Origin: a bacterium
GTDB taxonomy: Bacteria > UBP15 > UBA6099 > DSWB01
Assembly (NCBI GenBank): GCA_020061125.1
Contig: JAGUYV010000503.1
Coordinates: forward strand, 1 to 27,477
Direction: 5' to 3'
DNA length: 27,477 nucleotides
Shown: positions 1-6,790 of the stretch, one piece after another
Layout of the letters: the number at the start of each line of letters is the position of its first letter
Numbering within the stretch: the first letter of the stretch is position 1
Translations under genes and position numbers: made by a program
The notes under the pieces: generated by a model
What the model was told of the DNA's origin: nothing
Database searches by the model: none
Seen by the model: the letters and a program-made list of their open reading frames with translations, nothing else

Positions 1-525
1 GGGCATGCCCGCGGCCGCGCCTGCCCACCACAAAAGCGGCAGGTTCATCATGGTATCCACGGCCAGCGCGTCTGCGTGTTCGGGCGCATCCGAGATAGGC
101 ATGCATCCGGGACCTTTATCGAAAAGGCGCAGCATGGTGTACGCCGCGCGCTTTCCTGTGATCAGCAGATCCTTGTCCTGTAAAAGTGCATGGGGCAGAG
201 CGGCCGACGGGTAGAACAGAAATCCCACATCGTGGATAAGGCGCGCGCCGCTGCGCGGACTCAACTCGCGCAGCCAGCGCCGGGCGCTGTCCTTGAAAAA
301 TTCGTCTTCAGTGAGGAAATGGCAAAGCCAAAGCGCGCCTGTCCAGTGCCCGCCGGTCCAGTACCCGTCCACGAGCTGCTTCCACTCATCCTCGCCCGAT
401 GTTTGCCATCCGCGTGCGTGCGCGACATGCGGAAACCGGGGAAAGGTCTCTTCCAGAGCCTCCGCGCTGCGCCGCGTCTTCTGGATGCAAATCCGCAACT
501 GTTCTTCAATCGGTTCGTTCATCAT
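1..525 (-). CDS. Glycoside hydrolase family 88 (unsaturated glucuronyl hydrolase), 3' end cut off by window edge
   Basis: The open frame reads leftward from a double ATG (523-525 and 520-522) to the edge, giving 175 residues and no stop. It matches the N-terminal half of GH88 enzymes, which hydrate and remove the 4,5-unsaturated uronic acid left by polysaccharide lyases. Seen: WTGGHWTGALWLC (residues 56-68), HDVGFLFYPSAA with Asp99, and DTMMNLPLLWWAG with Asp157. These two aspartates fit the catalytic pair known in Bacillus UGL (Asp88, Asp149). Family members are usually 370-400 aa, so about half is missing. No signal peptide is visible, which suggests a cytoplasmic enzyme acting on imported oligosaccharides. 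It starts 60 nt downstream of mgtE on the same strand without an obvious terminator between, so read-through is possible. No clear Shine-Dalgarno site. The family is secure; chondroitin-type and rhamnogalacturonyl-type substrates cannot be told apart here. Confidence 0.88.
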   Translation of the reverse strand, partial: MMNEPIEEQLRICIQKTRRSAEALEETFPRFPHVAHARGWQTSGEDEWKQLVDGYWTGGHWTGALWLCHFLTEDEFFKDSARRWLRELSPRSGARLIHDVGFLFYPSAALPHALLQDKDLLITGKRAAYTMLRLFDKGPGCMPISDAPEHADALAVDTMMNLPLLWWAGAAAGMP

Positions 526-585
526 AAGCCGTAAACAATGTCCCGCGGCCGGGCGTTATCGTTGCATGAAAAACGGAATACGGCG

Positions 586-1941
586 TCACATGGGGAGAAA
601 CGCGCTGGCCAGCACAAAGTACAGAGTGAGCGTGACGATGTCCATGATACTCTGAATCAGGGGGTTGGACATGAGCGCCGGATCGAGCTTGAGCTTCTGG
701 AACAGGAGCGGCAGCATGGACCCTGTGCATTTGGCCACGGTGACCACGAAGAACATGGTGAAACCCACGGTGAGGGCGATCTGGTAATGGGGCGCCGAGG
801 AATTCTGGGGCAGGAAAAAGGCGCGCGCCGCGGACAGCAGGCCCATGCTCAAGCCCACCAGCAACCCCACGCGCATTTCCTTCCACAGCACGCCCGGGAA
901 CAGGGACGGCGTGAGTTCTCCGGTGGCGATGGCGCGGATCACCACGGTGCTGGCCTGCGTGCCCGCGTTGCCGCCCGATCCCATCAGGAGCGGCATGAAG
1001 AATATCAGCTCGATGAAACGACCAAGCTGTCCCTTGAAAAATTCAATCACGAAACCGGCGGCGAATCCGGATAGAACAAGCAGCAGCAGCCACGGGATGC
1101 GCTGGCGCCAGATCTGGAACACGCCCGCGTTCAGGTATTCCAGCTCCAGGGGCGCGCCCACGCCAGCCAGGGCGTAGATGTCTTCCGTGGCTTCGTCCTC
1201 GACAATGTCCAGCACATCGTCAACGGTAATGATGCCGCGCAGTTCCTTGTTAGCATTCACCACGGGCAGGGCCAGCAGGTCGTAACGGGCGATTTTTCGC
1301 GCCACTTCCTCGACATCCTCGTCCACGGTCACGGTGATTACATTGGGGTTCATGATGCGGTCAAGCCGGGTGTCCGGAGCGGCCATGACCAGGTCTTTGA
1401 GGGATACCACGCCGCGGAGCTTTCCGCCGGGATCGGCGATGTACAGCACATACACGGTCTCGGCGTCGTGCGAACCGGATCGGATGCGCTCCATGGCCTC
1501 GGACGCGGTGCAGTCCGGCGGCAGGGAGAAGAATTCGGTGGTCATGGCTGCGCCCGCAGTGTCTTCCTCGAAGCGGGACAGCCGCAGAAGGTCCTCGCGC
1601 TCACTGTTGGCCAGCAGGCCGAGCAACTGCTCCTTGTCTTCGGTGGGAAGAATGCGGAACAGATCCACGCGGTCGTCGGCGCTCAAGCCCTCGAAATAGT
1701 GCAGAATGCGCTCTGGGTCGGTGAAGGCGATGCAGGCTTTCTGGGTGTCTTTTTCGAGATTGGAGAAGACCTCGACGGAGCGGGTGTTGCTGATGGTTTC
1801 GAGCACAAAAAGGATATCTTCGGGCCGCAGTCGCGTGATGGCCGCAGCGATGTCCGCCGGGTGCAGCGTTTTAAGAAAAACGCGCAACTGATCCCGGTTT
1901 CCGGTTTTCAGCAAGTGATTGAGGCGCTTGTTTACCGCCAT
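586..1941 (-). CDS. mgtE: Magnesium transporter MgtE
   Basis: Inner-membrane Mg2+ channel/transporter of the MgtE family, 451 aa from the ATG at 1941. Domain order is the family's: an N-terminal helical domain (LHPADIAAAITRLRPEDILFVLE), two CBS domains (MNPNVITVTVDEDVEEVARK, then GIITVDDVLDIVEDEATEDI), and a membrane domain with the signature GGNAGTQASTVVIRAIATGE followed by several hydrophobic helices. Family knowledge: the N and CBS domains sense cytosolic Mg2+ and close the pore. A TTG at 1989 would add 16 residues, but homologs start close to MAVNKRL. Neither start has a convincing Shine-Dalgarno site, and the 1941 ATG lies inside the palindrome CGCCATGGCG (1937-1946), which could mask it. 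A near-consensus promoter at 2222-2249 gives a leader of about 230-275 nt that contains a proline-rich short ORF and strong hairpins. A GH88 gene follows 60 nt downstream. Confidence 0.95.
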   Translation of the reverse strand: MAVNKRLNHLLKTGNRDQLRVFLKTLHPADIAAAITRLRPEDILFVLETISNTRSVEVFSNLEKDTQKACIAFTDPERILHYFEGLSADDRVDLFRILPTEDKEQLLGLLANSEREDLLRLSRFEEDTAGAAMTTEFFSLPPDCTASEAMERIRSGSHDAETVYVLYIADPGGKLRGVVSLKDLVMAAPDTRLDRIMNPNVITVTVDEDVEEVARKIARYDLLALPVVNANKELRGIITVDDVLDIVEDEATEDIYALAGVGAPLELEYLNAGVFQIWRQRIPWLLLLVLSGFAAGFVIEFFKGQLGRFIELIFFMPLLMGSGGNAGTQASTVVIRAIATGELTPSLFPGVLWKEMRVGLLVGLSMGLLSAARAFFLPQNSSAPHYQIALTVGFTMFFVVTVAKCTGSMLPLLFQKLKLDPALMSNPLIQSIMDIVTLTLYFVLASAFLPM

Positions 1942-1955
1942 GGCGCACCAGCGAT

Positions 1956-2022
1956 TCCGGTGTCCGGAGAAAACAAGAATTTCGGGCAAACAGTGGCAGT
2001 TCGCCGCGCGGGGGTCGCGCGG
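1956..2022 (-). promoter_or_regulatory. Hairpins in the mgtE 5' leader
   Basis: Between the leader ORF and mgtE the transcript can form a perfect 7-bp hairpin CCGCGCG/CGCGCGG with a 5-nt loop (2004-2022) and a 5-bp hairpin TCCGG/CCGGA (1956-1968) just before the ATG. The first is not followed by a T-run, so it does not look like a simple intrinsic terminator. I looked for the Mg2+-sensing M-box consensus and did not recognise it. Confidence 0.4.
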
Positions 2023-2051
2023 AAGGGAAATCGTGGGGGATTATGCTCGTG

Positions 2052-2177
2052 TTACAGCCGCGGCATCACCCCCCGCGGAGTCCGTTCCGGCGCGCGCCGG
2101 GGTGGAGGTTCCACCCTGTCCCCGGTCTCTTCCGGTCCACTCTTCAGATTTCTGTGTGTACGGCCAACCTCGTCCAT
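2052..2177 (-). CDS. Possible proline-rich leader peptide of mgtE (41 aa)
   Basis: A short ORF from ATG 2177 to TAA 2052 lies wholly inside the predicted mgtE leader, about 38 nt after the predicted transcription start. It begins MDEVGRTHRN and its second half holds seven prolines among acidic and basic residues, including VEPPPRRAPERTPRG. A 7-bp hairpin (TCCACCC/GGGTGGA, 2100-2116) is formed by the very codons for VEPPP. The layout resembles enterobacterial mgtL (known peptide [17 protein letters not shown]), where translation of Pro/acidic codons controls a Mg2+ transporter gene, although mgtA is a different transporter family. The Shine-Dalgarno site is weak (GAGAAAG). Whether it is translated is inference; the run could be chance in GC-rich DNA. 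Confidence 0.35.
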   Translation of the reverse strand: MDEVGRTHRNLKSGPEETGDRVEPPPRRAPERTPRGVMPRL

Positions 2178-2221
2178 AGTCTTTCTCGTGTCAGAATTAA
2201 GCGCAATCGCGCCCGCAGATA

Positions 2222-2249
2222 ATTATAGAACCCCGCAGCCGTGCGTCAA
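2222..2249 (-). promoter_or_regulatory. Sigma70-type promoter for mgtE
   Basis: On the minus strand TTGACG (2244-2249) and TATAAT (2222-2227) are separated by 16 nt. The predicted start is near 2215, which leaves a 5' leader of about 275 nt before the ATG at 1941. Confidence 0.7.
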
Positions 2250-2287
2250 TTGCCGCCTGTATATTTATCTGAATTTGATGCAAGCAC

Positions 2288-2297
2288 GGTATTCTGG
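2288..2297 (+). promoter_or_regulatory. Extra copy of a 10-nt operator-like half-site
   Basis: GGTATTCTGG occurs here and again at 3185-3194, where it is half of a perfect inverted repeat over the HD-gene promoter. This copy lies about 40 nt upstream of the mgtE -35 box. Its immediate continuation (GAGATAACC) makes a weak palindrome. A shared regulator is possible but unproven. Confidence 0.25.
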
Positions 2298-2404
2298 AGA
2301 TAACCGGGATTTTTGAATTCAGCAAATCGCGTTGCACGGAATGTTTGATGCAATGCAAAAGCGAGCCGTGAAAGAATGTTTTTCCGGCGCGCCCGGTCCG
2401 TGCG

Positions 2405-3166
2405 TTATGATTCCATGACATACATGTCCTTGGCCAGCTTTTTACCTGTTTGAGACCGGAAAACTTTGTCTATATATGCGGCGAGTTCTTCCGGGGAGCG
2501 GCCTTTTTTCTTTTCCGCGAGGTTCACGATGTGATCCGCGTCCCAGATGATGTCGAACTCGGGTCCGTCCGCGTCTCGCGCGCTGTGGTGGTTGGCGATG
2601 ATGCGCAGGGTGTGGCGGATGCGCTCCGGGGACACGGACGGCTGGATGTCCAGGTTTTCGAGTATGGCGCGCGCGATGGGCGGGCCTTCGATTTCCTGAT
2701 ACGCGCCCGCGGAACTGCCGTGCTTTTCCTCGGCCGCAAGGATGCCTATGTCGTGCAGAATGGCCGCGGCCACCACCACCACGGGGTCGGCCTTTTCCGT
2801 GTCCATGATGTTTTCGGCCTGCTCCAGCACCTTGAGCGCATGCGCGGTGCGGCGCGCGTCGGACCCGAACACTTTTTTCATTTCCGCAATCAGCTTGATT
2901 TTCAGCGTCTGGCCCAGCGCCTGATCCGGGGAATCCGCCATTTCCTCTCGGGACACGCCCAGGCACTGCTCGGCATGCTCGCACCACTGGGCGCAGCCAA
3001 GCTCGATCCGGGGGTTCTTGATCATGAACCCGCAACTGCGGCACTTGCGCCTCACTTCGTCCTTGAAGAATTCGACTTCGGCCTGGCAGTTGGGGCATGT
3101 AACATCGTAGATGTCGCCCGGCCTCCAGAACTGTGTGGCCTGCCCGGGACATTGTGTCTGTGCCAT
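2405..3166 (-). CDS. HD-domain phosphohydrolase with N-terminal zinc ribbon and extra Cys cluster
   Basis: A 253-aa cytoplasmic protein. The N-terminus has a zinc-ribbon pattern (C24-x2-C27, C42-x2-C45), followed by a second cysteine group GCAQWCEHAEQC (C58, C62, C68) that could bind metal or an Fe-S cluster. The C-terminal two thirds is an HD domain: H109, ILHDIG with H138-D139, NHH at 192-194, and DADH near 209-212. HD proteins are metal-dependent phosphohydrolases; the substrate cannot be read from the sequence. The start is supported by AAGGGAG about ten bases before the ATG. The promoter at 3214-3242 is overlapped by a perfect inverted repeat, so it is probably regulated. It is followed by the mgtE promoter rather than co-transcribed tightly with mgtE. 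Confidence 0.88.
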   Translation of the reverse strand: MAQTQCPGQATQFWRPGDIYDVTCPNCQAEVEFFKDEVRRKCRSCGFMIKNPRIELGCAQWCEHAEQCLGVSREEMADSPDQALGQTLKIKLIAEMKKVFGSDARRTAHALKVLEQAENIMDTEKADPVVVVAAAILHDIGILAAEEKHGSSAGAYQEIEGPPIARAILENLDIQPSVSPERIRHTLRIIANHHSARDADGPEFDIIWDADHIVNLAEKKKGRSPEELAAYIDKVFRSQTGKKLAKDMYVMES

Positions 3167-3184
3167 GATGCGCGCTCCCTTAGC

Positions 3185-3221
3185 GGTATTCTGGTACTGC
3201 TTATCCTAATTACAGAATACC
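3185..3221. promoter_or_regulatory. Perfect 9-bp inverted repeat (operator candidate)
   Basis: GGTATTCTG (3185-3193) and CAGAATACC (3213-3221) are exact reverse complements 19 nt apart. They cover the -10 box, the predicted start point and the early leader of the HD gene, where a repressor could block transcription. In RNA they could also form a hairpin at the 5' end. Confidence 0.5.
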
Positions 3222-3242
3222 CCGTTTTGTTCCCGGTGTCCA
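3214..3242 (-). promoter_or_regulatory. Promoter for the zinc-ribbon HD gene
   Basis: On the minus strand TGGACA (3237-3242), a 17-nt spacer and TATTCT (3214-3219). The predicted start is near 3207, giving a leader of about 40 nt with the AAGGGAG ribosome site. The rest of the 3167-3491 gap holds this promoter, its inverted repeat and the promoter of the rightward gene. Confidence 0.55.
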
Positions 3243-3404
3243 CAGGTTTTTGAAAAAATTTCCAAAACATCTCATTGTAACAGTTCATTGTATGATGCGC
3301 ACGGCAGGATTGCGCTGTTGTGAATGCGGCCTGTTCCGTAGATTCATTCTGGCTTTGTTGTATCACTTTCATCAAAATACCATCCCGGAAAATTCTCAAT
3401 CTGT

Positions 3405-3433
3405 TTGTGAAAATCACATTTTACTGATATTGT
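3405..3433 (+). promoter_or_regulatory. Promoter for the C45-type hydrolase
   Basis: TTGTGA (3405-3410), a 17-nt spacer and TATTGT (3428-3433) in an AT-rich stretch. The start would be near 3440, about 50 nt before the ATG at 3492. Confidence 0.5.
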
Positions 3434-3491
3434 GTTGTGATCAATGGGACTCACGGCTTGCATTTCAATTCAACAGGAGAATTCCAGCATC

Positions 3492-5009
3492 ATGAAGAAG
3501 ATCATTCTTTTTACAACTCTGTTTGCAATAAGATATGCGTTGAGCGCCGCGGCCGTGCAGATTGAAACTCCTTCGGAAATCAGGCTTGTGGAAAGGTATC
3601 AGGGCGGGGTTCTTCTGTCCGCGCAAATGTCTTATGGGACGACGCCAATCATCATTGTGTCAGGAACACACGAGGACATGGGCCGCCAGTACGGATATCT
3701 GCTGGCGGAACAGATTCATGAAAGCGCCAGGACGCTGCTTCTGGATGCGGTTGTCCCCTATGGCCTCGATGAACAGACATTGCGAACCATGGCCTCTGCG
3801 GTATGGGCGAACATGCTGCCCTTCGTGCCCGTGGAGTTCATGGAAGAAATCAAGGGCATAAACGCCGGCGCCGCGGAAAAAGGCGTGATATTGGATGAGA
3901 TTGACCTGGCGATTCCGATTGTTTTAACCAACATCAGCGACATGAGCGACAAAAAAGCGCTTCTCACCGGCATGTCTTCGGCCGAGAATCTGGATCGCTT
4001 CGGGTTCACCTGCTCGGCGTTCGCGGCCTGGGGTCCGCGCACGGTTGACGGCAAACTCTTCTCCAGCCGCGTGCTGGACTGGGAGCCGGGAACGGGCATA
4101 GACAGGTTCAAGATTCTGGCCATTTACATGCCAGTGGACGCGCAGGGAAATTCTCTCGCCTCTTATGCGGTGGCGGGTTGGGCGGGCTTCATCGGCGCCG
4201 TTGACGGAATGAATGAATACGGCATCACGCTCTCGGAAATCGGCTCCGAGAACAAGCGCGAAAAGATCGCCGGCCTGCCATGGACCCTCATGTTCCGCCA
4301 GGTCCTGGAGCATTCCCAATCCCTGGAGCACGCCGTGAAAATCATCCAGGATTCAGAGAACACCATTGGATACATATTTTTAATAGGAGACGGAGACGCG
4401 GAGAATTTCGGCGCCCACGCCTGGTCGCCGGGCGCCGCCGCCATCGAGGAAAACGCCGATCTCACGGCCGTGATTTACGCGGACGATCCCATAGACAGAG
4501 ACGCGGTGTGGATTGACAATCAGGGCCAGCCGGTCATGGTGGACGGGAAACCCGTGCCCTACGGCACGCCCCTCACGCACGCCGTGCTGCGCGCGGATGT
4601 GGCCATGAGTCCGGAAATCCGCAAAACCCAGGTTGCGGACAACGGACCCGGCGAGGAAGGAAGCGACGGCAACCCGCTCGCTGGCGGGTCTTACCGGCAC
4701 CGTCACAAATCTCAATTCGATGCGCTGGTGGCGCTCGAAACCGGCGCCTCATACAACAACCCCTACTCCGGCGCACCAGTGTTTCCGGCCGCTTCCGGCA
4801 AACGGCTGATTGATCCCCAGACCGCCCTCGAACTGGCCGCATCCGCGGCCATGCCCGAGTCAAGTGTGATTACCATCGTATACGCGGCCACGGACCGCGC
4901 CATGTATGTGTCATGGGAAAATCTGGAAAACGGCAAATGGACCGCGTCTTTCGAGCGGCCGTTCATGAAAATTGATCTCATGGACCTCATCGCGCGCAAC
5001 GCGCGGTGA
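3492..5009 (+). CDS. Exported C45-family (acyltransferase-like) Ntn hydrolase
   Basis: A 505-aa protein from ATG 3492. I chose this start because AGGAGA (3475-3480) precedes it and the protein then opens with a signal peptide (MKKIILFTTLFAIRYALSAAA); an upstream in-frame ATG at 3444 would bury that signal. GTHEDMGRQYGYLLAEQ (about 58-74) and GFTCSAFAAWG (171-181) fit the family of acyl-CoA:6-aminopenicillanate acyltransferase and related amidases. In that family a precursor cuts itself before a Cys that becomes the N-terminal nucleophile; here Cys174 (codon at 4011) is the candidate. GWAGFIGAVDGMNEYGITLSE fits the core that follows. The substrate is unknown; related proteins hydrolyse amide bonds in lipids, bile salts, peptides or beta-lactam precursors. 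It stands alone, with its own promoter and no close partner gene. Confidence 0.85.
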   Translation: MKKIILFTTLFAIRYALSAAAVQIETPSEIRLVERYQGGVLLSAQMSYGTTPIIIVSGTHEDMGRQYGYLLAEQIHESARTLLLDAVVPYGLDEQTLRTMASAVWANMLPFVPVEFMEEIKGINAGAAEKGVILDEIDLAIPIVLTNISDMSDKKALLTGMSSAENLDRFGFTCSAFAAWGPRTVDGKLFSSRVLDWEPGTGIDRFKILAIYMPVDAQGNSLASYAVAGWAGFIGAVDGMNEYGITLSEIGSENKREKIAGLPWTLMFRQVLEHSQSLEHAVKIIQDSENTIGYIFLIGDGDAENFGAHAWSPGAAAIEENADLTAVIYADDPIDRDAVWIDNQGQPVMVDGKPVPYGTPLTHAVLRADVAMSPEIRKTQVADNGPGEEGSDGNPLAGGSYRHRHKSQFDALVALETGASYNNPYSGAPVFPAASGKRLIDPQTALELAASAAMPESSVITIVYAATDRAMYVSWENLENGKWTASFERPFMKIDLMDLIARNAR

Positions 5010-5056
5010 ACCGGGTGGAATCATTGACTTTTACAATTTGATTTGCATTCCGATTT

Positions 5057-5089
5057 ACTATACATTAGTTTAGCATGGTGTCACCATAA
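5057..5089. repeat. 33-nt direct repeat, left copy
   Basis: It begins ACTATACATTAGTTTAGC and ends GTGTCACCATAA. It differs at one base from 5839-5871. In this copy ATGGTG-T-CACCAT (5075-5087) is a perfect palindrome. It ends 9 nt before the stop codon of the DUF2283 gene. Confidence 0.85.
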
Positions 5090-5097
5090 TTCCATGA

Positions 5098-5331
5098 CTA
5101 ACCAACAAGCCGCAGATCGGCAGCGATGGGCAGATTCATCAATTCACCACGGAGAAGCCGTGTGGAAAAAAACAACACTTCTAAACATTCCACTTCACCC
5201 GTGTCAGGATTCAGGCGCGCAACCACATCATCGCCGATTTCCTCGGACTCCTGCTCCTTGTAAGGCGGCAGTTTGCTTATGTACAAAATATCGGCTTCCC
5301 TGTCATATTGGAAATTCAGTCTTTTTTCCAT
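5098..5331 (-). CDS. DUF2283 protein, probable antitoxin partner
   Basis: A 77-aa protein with the DUF2283 pattern: YDREADILYISK (9-20), EEIGDDVVARLNPDTGEVECLE, then a hydrophobic strand and STRLLRG. Such small proteins of unknown biochemistry are often paired with a small toxin-like gene. Its ATG has GGGAGGAG just upstream, and the upstream gene's stop (5316) lies 16 nt inside it, so translation is probably coupled. The pair sits between two 33-nt direct repeats, which suggests it arrived as a cassette. Family assignment is fairly secure; the antitoxin role is inferred from context. Confidence 0.78.
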   Translation of the reverse strand: MEKRLNFQYDREADILYISKLPPYKEQESEEIGDDVVARLNPDTGEVECLEVLFFSTRLLRGELMNLPIAADLRLVG

Positions 5332-5663
5332 TCCACCGCTCCTCCCGCAAGCCTTCGGGCAAGATACGCCGTTATGACCCAGCTTCTTGCTGCCGTCCCA
5401 GCGCTGGACATTACAACGACCACTACATGCTTGCCGCCTTTGACATCATTATACCATTTGGAAAACATCCTTGCGCCCATGACGCGCGGGCTTTGACGCA
5501 CGGCATCCGGATCCAGCAATGTTTCCCTCATACACGCTTCATATTCAGGCAGCAAATCGGGATGCCGCCCGGCAATGTGCCTTTCCCTTTCCAGCGTCAA
5601 TTCAACTTCCGAATTCAAATACGGGCAACTGAATGTGAGCACACCGTCTCTTCCGGTTTCCAA
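5316..5663 (-). CDS. Small toxin-like protein paired with DUF2283
   Basis: A 115-aa protein from a TTG start at 5663, supported by GGGAG seven bases upstream. I do not recognise the family for sure. Seen: ERERHIAGRHPDLL (about 26-39), ETLLDPDAVRQSP (47-59), then a strand KHVVVVVMSS and SWVITAYLARR near the C-terminus. The order His-x-x-x-x-His, Arg, strand, Ser/Thr-rich strand recalls small RNase-like folds (BECR/RelE and DUF4258 groups) that commonly sit next to DUF2283. It overlaps the DUF2283 gene by 16 nt and comes first in the pair, under its own promoter. A nuclease toxin is the working guess, not shown. Confidence 0.68.
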   Translation of the reverse strand: METGRDGVLTFSCPYLNSEVELTLERERHIAGRHPDLLPEYEACMRETLLDPDAVRQSPRVMGARMFSKWYNDVKGGKHVVVVVMSSAGTAARSWVITAYLARRLAGGAVEWKKD

Positions 5664-5692
5664 AGCGCACTCCCGCTCCTTGGTCTAATCCC

Positions 5693-5720
5693 ATTTTACT
5701 GGATTTGAAGCGAATGTCCA
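5693..5720 (-). promoter_or_regulatory. Promoter for the DUF2283 pair
   Basis: On the minus strand TGGACA (5715-5720), a 16-nt spacer and TAAAAT (5693-5698). The start would be near 5686, about 23 nt before the TTG start. In the rest of 5664-6098 I see the direct-repeat copies and no convincing gene. Confidence 0.45.
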
Positions 5721-5838
5721 TGACGAGAATCCACCGCCTGCGGCGGGAGTCGCGATAAATCACGCGCGCTCATGGCTTTGCACCGAGGTGAATCGTATTG
5801 AATTATTTACTGATTCATTTTTTTCTGTTTACACAATA

Positions 5839-5871
5839 ACTATACATTAGTTTAGCATGGTGTCCCCATAA
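5839..5871. repeat. 33-nt direct repeat, right copy
   Basis: Same orientation as 5057-5089 with one substitution (GTGTCCCCATAA for GTGTCACCATAA). The two copies bracket a 782-nt period that contains the whole DUF2283 pair and its promoter. Confidence 0.85.
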
Positions 5872-5901
5872 CCCCCGATAACCATACTTTTGTTCAATAT
5901 A

Positions 5902-5930
5902 GTGTCCTCATAACTCTCGTGTCACCATAA
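5902..5930. repeat. Two further GTGTC-N-Y-CATAA motifs
   Basis: GTGTCCTCATAA (5902-5913) and GTGTCACCATAA (5919-5930) repeat the 3' end of the 33-nt direct repeat twice more within 60 nt of its right copy. This looks like the edge of a degenerated mobile or palindromic element. Confidence 0.5.
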
Positions 5931-6098
5931 TGCCGACATTTTTTGTGATACGAGCCTTCATTGGATGTGTGATTTGGGGTAAAATACGCAACAGAAATCG
6001 GCTATCATGCGACCCGGCTCTTAGAGCCATAAGAAATTTGATTGCTCGGGGGCGTTGCAGCCAGTACAAAATATGGATGTCGGCGGAAATCGTGAATC

Positions 6099-6722
6099 AT
6101 GACATGGGATAAAATCCTGATTTTTTGCTTAGTGATCATTGCGATTCTAATCGTCGCCATATGCTGGATGCTCGATGTATTTTCGGCATGGAGCAATGAG
6201 CGGTCTCTCTTTTTCAGACTTTCCCCTTCGCTGTTCAAACACACAATCGCTTCAACAGGTTCTGTTTACGACATTGATATCGATAGGCTCAAATCCATTA
6301 AATCTTTGGATTTTCAACAGAACACGAACACCGGCACAATATATTTCCGTCAGAAATTTTTCCTTGACATGATATTTCCAGTTTTTATCGGATTGCCATT
6401 GCGCGAGCATGATATGGTGTCTATCCCAATTATGCAAAATTTCAAATGTACAATTTCGAACAACCGTAAAAGCATCACTGCACAAATTGTTATCAGAGCA
6501 AAACTGCACTTCAGCGCATGCCTCCTACTCTTTTTCATTGCATCAGGTATTCTCGCACTTAGCATTACTACCGCGGTTAACTCTGGGGAGATAATAGCAG
6601 GACTCTCTGTATTCATTTATTTCTTGTCATTTGTCTTATTCATTTCAGTTGTATATGTTGCTTTTTCATATCTTCAGTTCAAAATATATGCACGCTGGAT
6701 AGAAGCGATTATATACTCGTAG
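6099..6722 (+). CDS. Orphan membrane protein, AT-rich, unknown function
   Basis: A 207-aa protein I do not recognise. It opens with a hydrophobic helix (ILIFCLVIIAILIVAICWML, about 6-25), then a soluble middle of about 110 residues with alternating strands (residues 50-130), then two further membrane segments (ACLLLFFIASGILALSITTA and IIAGLSVFIYFLSFVLFISVV). Base and codon use are clearly more AT-rich than every neighbour, which points to recent acquisition. The ribosome site is weak, so the ATG at 6099 is only the likeliest start. It lies between GTGTCCCC-type motifs on the left and their reverse complement GGGGACAC on the right. It could be an immunity or superinfection-exclusion type membrane protein, but nothing in it proves that. 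Confidence 0.6.
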   Translation: MTWDKILIFCLVIIAILIVAICWMLDVFSAWSNERSLFFRLSPSLFKHTIASTGSVYDIDIDRLKSIKSLDFQQNTNTGTIYFRQKFFLDMIFPVFIGLPLREHDMVSIPIMQNFKCTISNNRKSITAQIVIRAKLHFSACLLLFFIASGILALSITTAVNSGEIIAGLSVFIYFLSFVLFISVVYVAFSYLQFKIYARWIEAIIYS

Positions 6723-6790
6723 TTCCAGTTTCCTCGTGATTATAGGTTTGATGAACATGTTGAACTGCTGATGAGGTTTTCGGAATTCAC

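Noticed and set aside
1942-2215. M-box (Mg2+) riboswitch in the mgtE leader
   Set aside because: I could not find the conserved M-box blocks; only unrelated hairpins and the short ORF are seen.
5930-6112. 60-codon ORF before the AT-rich membrane gene
   Set aside because: It begins inside a repeat motif, overlaps the next gene by 14 nt, and shows no ribosome site or family resemblance.
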